Origin: Crocinitomicaceae bacterium
GTDB lineage: Bacteria > Bacteroidota > Bacteroidia > Flavobacteriales_D > Crocinitomicaceae
DNA length: 48,053 nt
NCBI GenBank assembly: GCA_025210175.1
Contig: JAOASF010000095.1
Coordinates: forward strand, 1 to 48,053
Direction of reading: 5' to 3'
The position numbers and the translations under genes were made by a program. Numbering within the stretch: position 1 is the first letter of the stretch; the number at the start of each line of letters is the position of its first letter. The notes beneath the pieces are model-generated. The model searched no databases. It saw nothing but the letters and a program-made list of their open reading frames with translations, and was not told the DNA's origin. Below, piece by piece: positions 44,001 to 48,053 of this stretch.

Positions 44001-45196
44001 AGGTCAATAAGGCAAATGCGATTGCCTCTGGAGTTATTACCAAGGAAGAAGGCAAAGATTTGTTAGACGAAATTCGCTTCAGCTTCACAGCTCGAGGGTT
44101 GACTCGTGAACAAGTCATGATGTTGGATGTAATGGCCAACAACGATTGGAAACGAGGTATATACTATTCTTCACCTGGAGGGTCTGAAGTAGCAATGGCT
44201 CTTTACCAAGGACGTTACTTGAAACAAAACGGTTTGGCTTATGAATTGTCGCCATTGGCCGATACACAAGTACCGTTGCACATGGATAAAATGTACAAGA
44301 ACTTGATGGAGAAGTACAAGTATGGAGCGATGGAGAACCCGGATGTTTTGACGGATTATTATGCTCGTCGTCATACTTCTCAATATCGTCAAACCTTTGA
44401 AGTATTGGCAGATCAATACTTGCGCAAGGCTTCAGAAGCGGCTGAAATTAAAGAGCGCGGCATGCCAATAATCGATGCTTATCGCCAAAGAGGGCAAGTA
44501 GCTGAGGCAGATCGCTTCGAGTATATTTTGAATAATGCAGACAAAATTATTTCGGAGTCGAAAGACAAAGCCAAGAAACTCTTGTTGAAGTCACTTGCTG
44601 AAATGCCAGCAGAGATTGTAATCGATAACGGTGAGCCAGGACAAGGAAGTGCTCGATACAACATCGAAGGTCAGCCGGTGCCATCTATGACTGATGGAAG
44701 TTTACAGCACTATGTAGCCATGCTATACGAAGCAGGAGCGAAGAAAGAAGCCAATAAATTGGCGAAAGAATTGGCTCGCCAGTATGAAAGTATTGTAGAA
44801 TACTTCTTGACTTCGAATCCGAAGATTGCCTTCAATACGGAGAACACAAAAGACTGGTTTGCAGCGATGGATTCTTACTTCCAAATGGCGCAAGCGGCTC
44901 AAGATCCTACCACAGGTGATCCAAATGGAGCGATTTCAATGCATATGAAAAAGCAATTGGAAGCTTGGTATAAATCAGACTTCCCAACGCTTTACAACAA
45001 GGCAGAGGCCATGATTACATCGAGCGGTGAAGCTGCACGAAGATCGGCAAATGCGAGTAATTTCACCAAGTCGTATTTCTCCACTAGAGATTATCTGGAT
45101 GCAATGGCTCGTCATTATGGACTTTTGCAGGATCAAAATCAAAGTGCGCCAGGAATGAATTCGGTGGACGTAAATCAGCTGATGAACGGACAATAG
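41084..45196 (+). CDS. DUF2723 membrane protein (GT117/protein O-mannosyltransferase-like)
   Basis: 1370 residues from ATG 41084 (an upstream TTG in frame gives 11 non-conserved residues). The N-terminal domain is polytopic, with more than ten helices to about residue 720, and carries the family motif [27 protein letters not shown]. Its Asp-Glu-like acidic site resembles GT-C glycosyltransferases. A long soluble C-terminal half (about 740-1370) begins [20 protein letters not shown] and includes helical TPR-like stretches. Family members in Bacteroidota are linked to protein or lipid glycosylation at the membrane; the substrate is not known. Seven bases separate its stop from the deacetylase gene. 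Confidence 0.9.
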   Translation: [1370 protein letters not shown]

Positions 45197-45202
45197 TCTA
45201 AC

Positions 45203-45817
45203 ATGAGGATATACAAGACCCCACGCGCCTTGCATTCGGTTTTCCCGAAGAGGACGTGGGGTTTTTCTTTGGAAAAAAATGAAGTGTACCTCACCTTTGA
45301 TGATGGCCCAAATCCGGAAATAACTCCTTGGATTTTGGATGAATTAGGCAAACATGCCATCCACGCCACCTTTTTCTGTGTCGGCGAAAATATTTTGCGT
45401 TATCCTCAGCTTTTCGAGCGAATCAAGGAGGAAGGACATCAAGTGGGAAGTCATACCATGAAACACGAAAAAAGTCCCGAAACCGAATGGTCCGTTTACA
45501 AGAAGTCAGTTAAAGATTGTGCTGCCCTGGTAGGGAATAATTTGTTCAGACCTCCATACGGTCGACTGAGCAGCTGGCGTGCCCGTTACCTGGCCAAATC
45601 CTATCGCATCATTATGTGGACTTGGTTGAGTTACGACTATGATGCTCAAGTGCCCGTTAAAGAAATTTTGGGAAGGGCTGAGAGGGAAGTTAAACCTGGA
45701 TCCATTCTCGTTTTGCACGACAATCAAAAAGTGGTTCATCGCGTCAAAGAAATCTTACCTCCCTTGATCGATATTATTCAAAAGAAAGATCTAAAATGTC
45801 GAACTATTTCCTTTTAA
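45203..45817 (+). CDS. Polysaccharide deacetylase (NodB-homology family)
   Basis: 204 residues. It has all NodB motifs: TFDDGP at 31-36 (Asp33 and Asp34, base and metal ligand), H84 and H88 in VGSHTMKHEK (metal ligands), RPPYGR, the MWTWLSYDYD block and VLHDNQ near the end. It removes acetyl groups from an N- or O-acetylated glycan, possibly peptidoglycan or an exopolysaccharide. There is no signal peptide, which is common for Flavobacteriia members of this size. It sits 6 bp after the DUF2723 gene, probably in one operon. A terminator-like hairpin lies inside its first 65 bp. Confidence 0.92.
   Translation: MRIYKTPRALHSVFPKRTWGFSLEKNEVYLTFDDGPNPEITPWILDELGKHAIHATFFCVGENILRYPQLFERIKEEGHQVGSHTMKHEKSPETEWSVYKKSVKDCAALVGNNLFRPPYGRLSSWRARYLAKSYRIIMWTWLSYDYDAQVPVKEILGRAEREVKPGSILVLHDNQKVVHRVKEILPPLIDIIQKKDLKCRTISF
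45218..45267 (+). terminator. Terminator-like hairpin inside the deacetylase coding start
   Basis: ACCCCACG (45218-45225) and CGTGGGGT (45255-45262) pair perfectly over 8 bp. An inner TTCGG/CCGAA hairpin (45235-45239 with 45245-45249) folds the loop, and TTTTC follows the stem. It begins 15 bp into the deacetylase frame and 22 bp after the DUF2723 stop, where it could end or attenuate transcription. Confidence 0.5.
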
Positions 45818-46307
45818 AAATAGGCACCGTAGAGCAAGGTTCTCCGTACATGATGGATTTAACGACAGGTTGAAGATGTTCTACCAAACAAGCCATGGCG
45901 TAATCGGGGTAGGGGTGGTCGGAGCATCCTTTGATAATAACCCGCCCATCCTTCATGGGTGCTAGATCAGTTTGTTGAATCAGTTGTTTGACGAGTATCT
46001 TTTCCAATTCTTCCTTTTTACCCATATGAATTGTACGTGCATAAGGTTGTAAGGAACTTGTAACTAACATATAGGCCCAGGTTGGTACAATGGCATCTGC
46101 TGAACAAAAAACGAGTACAGCTTTGCCTTCATAGGTAGTCCAATCATTTTCCTTGATCCAGGCCCTAAAGTCTTTTTCTTTCAAAACCAGCCCGTTCCAC
46201 AGTTGATCTGCGATGTCGATCAATTGAATACTTTCTGTGAGTTGATATTTGGCCAAATCCAAATTAATCAAACCACTTTCCTTTACCTTGTTAACTATTT
46301 CCTCCAT
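45804..46307 (-). CDS. DUF2480 family protein
   Basis: 167 residues, cytoplasmic. Recognised as DUF2480, a family found mainly in Bacteroidota, by the start EIVNKVKESGLINLDLAKY, the block KAVLVFCSADAIVPTWAYMLV and the end GCSDHPYPDYAMACLVEHLQP...SIMYGEPCSTVPIFKRK. Function is not established. Conserved Cys in GCSDH and GEPCS with nearby His/Asp could suggest metal or redox chemistry, which is speculation. Its 3' end overlaps the convergent deacetylase gene by 14 bp. Confidence 0.85.
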   Translation of the reverse strand: MEEIVNKVKESGLINLDLAKYQLTESIQLIDIADQLWNGLVLKEKDFRAWIKENDWTTYEGKAVLVFCSADAIVPTWAYMLVTSSLQPYARTIHMGKKEELEKILVKQLIQQTDLAPMKDGRVIIKGCSDHPYPDYAMACLVEHLQPVVKSIMYGEPCSTVPIFKRK

Positions 46308-46345
46308 AATCTTATTCCATACAAAAATACATTATCAGGCATTAC

Positions 46346-46353
46346 TATCTTTG
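46346..46353 (+). promoter_or_regulatory. -7 element for the lipoprotein/rhomboid genes
   Basis: TATCTTTG matches TAnnTTTG exactly, 16 bp before the lipoprotein ATG. No TTTG lies at the usual upstream distance. Confidence 0.5.
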
Positions 46354-46369
46354 CGGAAATTGTTTTGAG

Positions 46370-46789
46370 ATGTACAGGTGCAGTGCCTTTTTTGTTTTTT
46401 TATTAATTCTGACGAGTTGTCAGCTTGCTCCAAGTTTGAAAGGAAAATGGAAATTGGTAAAAATGGATTACACTCCTTTTGTTCAAACAATGACGGAAGA
46501 GGAAGCCGAGATGTTCCAAAGTCAGATCCAGAGTCACATTGATTTAATCACCAATCGTACATTTTTCACCTTTGAAGATAAGAATGTGCTTTACATCGCA
46601 TCTCCTAAATCGGAAGGAGGATCTGCGGTGGATAGTGGCAACTGGAGGACCAATGAAGATTTGGATTCACTCTATTTCTATATGGAGTCGCCCGAGCGCT
46701 ATTCCATTGGTTGGAAGGGTAGAGATACGTTGGAGCTGAGAACCGAGGATCGTCCCCAAAGAATTTTGACGCTTTCACGCGAACGCTGA
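46370..46789 (+). CDS. Small lipoprotein of unknown function (lipocalin-like start)
   Basis: 139 residues. The signal peptide has lipobox LILTSC (lipidated Cys17). The mature protein begins QLAPSLKGKWKLVKMDYTPF. The L-x-G-x-W-K-L pattern is that of small lipocalin-like lipoproteins in Bacteroidota. It then has an acidic helix (MTEEEAEMFQSQIQSHIDLI) and beta strands (RTFFTFEDKNVLYIAS, DSLYFYMESPERYSIGW, DTLELRTEDRPQRILTL), consistent with a small barrel. Ligand unknown. It is 50 bp upstream of the rhomboid gene. Confidence 0.8.
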   Translation: MYRCSAFFVFLLILTSCQLAPSLKGKWKLVKMDYTPFVQTMTEEEAEMFQSQIQSHIDLITNRTFFTFEDKNVLYIASPKSEGGSAVDSGNWRTNEDLDSLYFYMESPERYSIGWKGRDTLELRTEDRPQRILTLSRER

Positions 46790-46839
46790 CAAGCTGTCTG
46801 CTATATGAAAAAGGCACCTTTTTTGACTACCTTGATTTT

Positions 46840-47631
46840 GTGTACAGACTTCATGAAAATCAATTTGGTTCAAAATTAGAGGCCATTGTTTATCCACTTC
46901 TTTTGCTGGTCGTATTGTGGATGGTTCAAGTAACCATGCACGAAACGAACTGGAATTTTGTTCGTTATGGAATTCTGCCACGTACTCCTGAGGGACTCAA
47001 AGGGATCTTTTTCATGCCTTTTATTCATTCCCCAAGTGATTGGAATCACCTGATTAATAATTCCTTTCCGATAGCCATACTAACTTCTATTGTCATTTAC
47101 TTTTATCGGGATATTGCTCGCAAAGTTTTGATTTATTCTTGGTTGCTAACAGGTGCGGCGGTTTGGCTTTTCGCTGAAAGTACCACGGCTTACCACATTG
47201 GAATCTCGGGAGTAATTTATGCTTTGGTCGCTTTCGTATTTTTTAGTGGATATTTGCGAAAATACCTCCCTCTGCAGGCCCTCGCTCTCTTTGTCGTTTT
47301 TCTATACGGAAGCATGATTTGGGGAATCTTCCCGACTGAGGAGCGCATTTCATGGGAAGGTCATTTAGCTGGACTTCTGGTAGGTCTGTTTTTGGCCTGG
47401 GCCTATGTCAAAAGAGGGCCAGAGGTGCCGAAATATCAATATGAAATAGAGAAGGAGTTGGGAATTGAACCGCCAGATTACGAAGGGATTTATTGGGAGA
47501 AAGTGAGAGCCATGGAGGAAATGAAATGGCAACAACAAGAAGCAAAACGCAAGGAGGAAAAAGCGAATTCAACGGTTCGAATCGTTTATCATTTGAAATC
47601 TAACGATCATCCGGACGAAAACGCTCAATAA
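46840..47631 (+). CDS. Rhomboid-family intramembrane serine protease
   Basis: 263 residues from GTG 46840. The frame stays open upstream past the lipoprotein stop without ATG, GTG or TTG, so this start is the best available but unusual. It has six or so membrane helices. Catalytic elements: HLINN (His70 and Asn74, oxyanion region), Ser123 in HIGISGVIYAL, and His175 in SWEGHLAGLLVG. It cleaves membrane proteins within the bilayer. The C-terminal 70 residues are a charged, Glu/Lys/Gln-rich helix (EEMKWQQQEAKRKEEK) in the cytoplasm. The 3' end overlaps the convergent phosphatase gene by 32 bp. Confidence 0.9.
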   Translation: MYRLHENQFGSKLEAIVYPLLLLVVLWMVQVTMHETNWNFVRYGILPRTPEGLKGIFFMPFIHSPSDWNHLINNSFPIAILTSIVIYFYRDIARKVLIYSWLLTGAAVWLFAESTTAYHIGISGVIYALVAFVFFSGYLRKYLPLQALALFVVFLYGSMIWGIFPTEERISWEGHLAGLLVGLFLAWAYVKRGPEVPKYQYEIEKELGIEPPDYEGIYWEKVRAMEEMKWQQQEAKRKEEKANSTVRIVYHLKSNDHPDENAQ

Positions 47632-48053
47632 TTTTCCCCATACCCTTTGAAATTTCCATCCAAGAATCTCCTTCGAATTCCATGCACAGATATTCGGAAG
47701 TGCCGAGAACGATTTCTTCTTCGCTCAAATAGTTGACTAGGTCCGAAATCCCAAAATTATGGCCGATCAGGATGATGTCTTTTGCTCTTTCTTCTTTCCA
47801 CAAAGTTGATAACCAAGTTTTGTATGAACATAAGTACCATTGATCGTCGTAACGGAGTCGCTTGGTAATAAAGGCATTTTCAATTCCAGCATAGGTTTCA
47901 CGAGTTCTTTTGGCTCCTGAACAAAGAATGGTTGGCACGTCCCATTCCTTTTTCGACAGAAATTTGTACAAAGTAGCGCATTGTCTTTTGCCTCGAGGGA
48001 GCAATTGTCGGTCAAAATCATCCCCTGTGGGCGATGCTTGATTGGTCTTGGCA
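47600..48053 (-). CDS. Histidine phosphatase family protein (SixA-like), 5' end outside the window
   Basis: The frame is open to the right edge, so the N-terminus with the RHG-type catalytic His is missing. What remains starts AKTNQASPTGDDFDRQLLPRGKRQ, as in SixA-like enzymes just after the RHA/RHG box. It continues with PTILCSGAKRTRETYAGI (an Arg of the phosphate pocket) and IILIGHNFGISDLVNYL (the second catalytic His). In E. coli SixA dephosphorylates the HPt domain of ArcB. With several kinases and an HPt domain in this window a similar role is conceivable, but the family also acts on other phosphates. Confidence 0.85.
   Translation of the reverse strand, partial: AKTNQASPTGDDFDRQLLPRGKRQCATLYKFLSKKEWDVPTILCSGAKRTRETYAGIENAFITKRLRYDDQWYLCSYKTWLSTLWKEERAKDIILIGHNFGISDLVNYLSEEEIVLGTSEYLCMEFEGDSWMEISKGMGKIIERFRPDDR

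Overview
The window is a stretch of a Bacteroidota chromosome, most likely from the order Flavobacteriales (Crocinitomicaceae/Cryomorphaceae-like; the family is a guess). The evidence is two secreted proteins with type IX secretion sorting domains (a CHU_C-type end at 4271-5779 and a Por_Secre_tail-type end at 36842-40441), LytTR/LytS two-component pairs, a two-component propeller sensor, a DUF2723 membrane protein, a DUF2480 protein, a MetH split into two genes, and TAnnTTTG-type promoter elements close to start codons. Base composition and coding style look uniform, and no intact mobile element, rRNA or CRISPR array is visible.

Layout. 0.1-3.2 kb (minus): purE behind a LiaF-like membrane protein/LytS kinase/LytTR regulator operon. 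3.4-5.8 kb (plus): murI and a type IX cargo protein. 5.8-12.9 kb: an OmpR-family regulator and kinase pair, an outer-membrane barrel, a stand-alone receiver protein, and a sigma-54 activator overlapped by a large hybrid kinase with receiver and HPt domains. 13.2-14.3 kb: thiL. 14.3-20 kb (minus): two genes cut by in-frame stop codons (a conserved helical protein with TAG; a propeller sensor kinase with TAA), a small lipoprotein and the LytTR regulator partnered with the broken kinase. 20.1-24.7 kb: a candidate small RNA or micro-ORF, an alpha/beta hydrolase, a Xaa-Pro aminopeptidase, a hypothetical protein, a lipoprotein, a CTP-synthase-type amidotransferase-like protein without its cysteine, and RNase HI. 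24.8-31.3 kb (plus): a complete TetR-TolC-adaptor-RND efflux operon behind a palindrome that could be the repressor operator. 31.4-31.75 kb: two tandem copies of a roughly 100-nt transcription unit, each with promoter and terminator and no ORF. 31.9-36.5 kb: a small helical protein, diacylglycerol kinase, then a promoter, a SAM-I riboswitch and split metH. 36.8-40.4 kb: a large repetitive adhesin. 40.5-40.9 kb: tRNA-Gln(TTG) next to what may be a decayed tyrosine recombinase end. 41.1-48 kb: DUF2723 protein, polysaccharide deacetylase, DUF2480 protein, lipoprotein, rhomboid protease and a truncated SixA-like phosphatase.

How parts work together. The first 20 kb is dominated by signal transduction: five separate histidine-kinase/regulator sets (one broken) plus a lone receiver. 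The efflux genes form a self-contained operon that probably represses itself. The methionine synthase halves are placed under S-adenosylmethionine control.

The most novel items are the twin small RNA genes at 31.43-31.75 kb. They share an identical TTAGG-repeat segment, a GNRA-capped terminator hairpin and a compensatory base-pair change. A looser relative may lie at 12.95-13.06 kb on the minus strand. The two neighbouring genes interrupted by single in-frame stops, with clean reading frame on both sides, are the second point of interest. All functional statements come from reading sequence and motifs; no database search was run.
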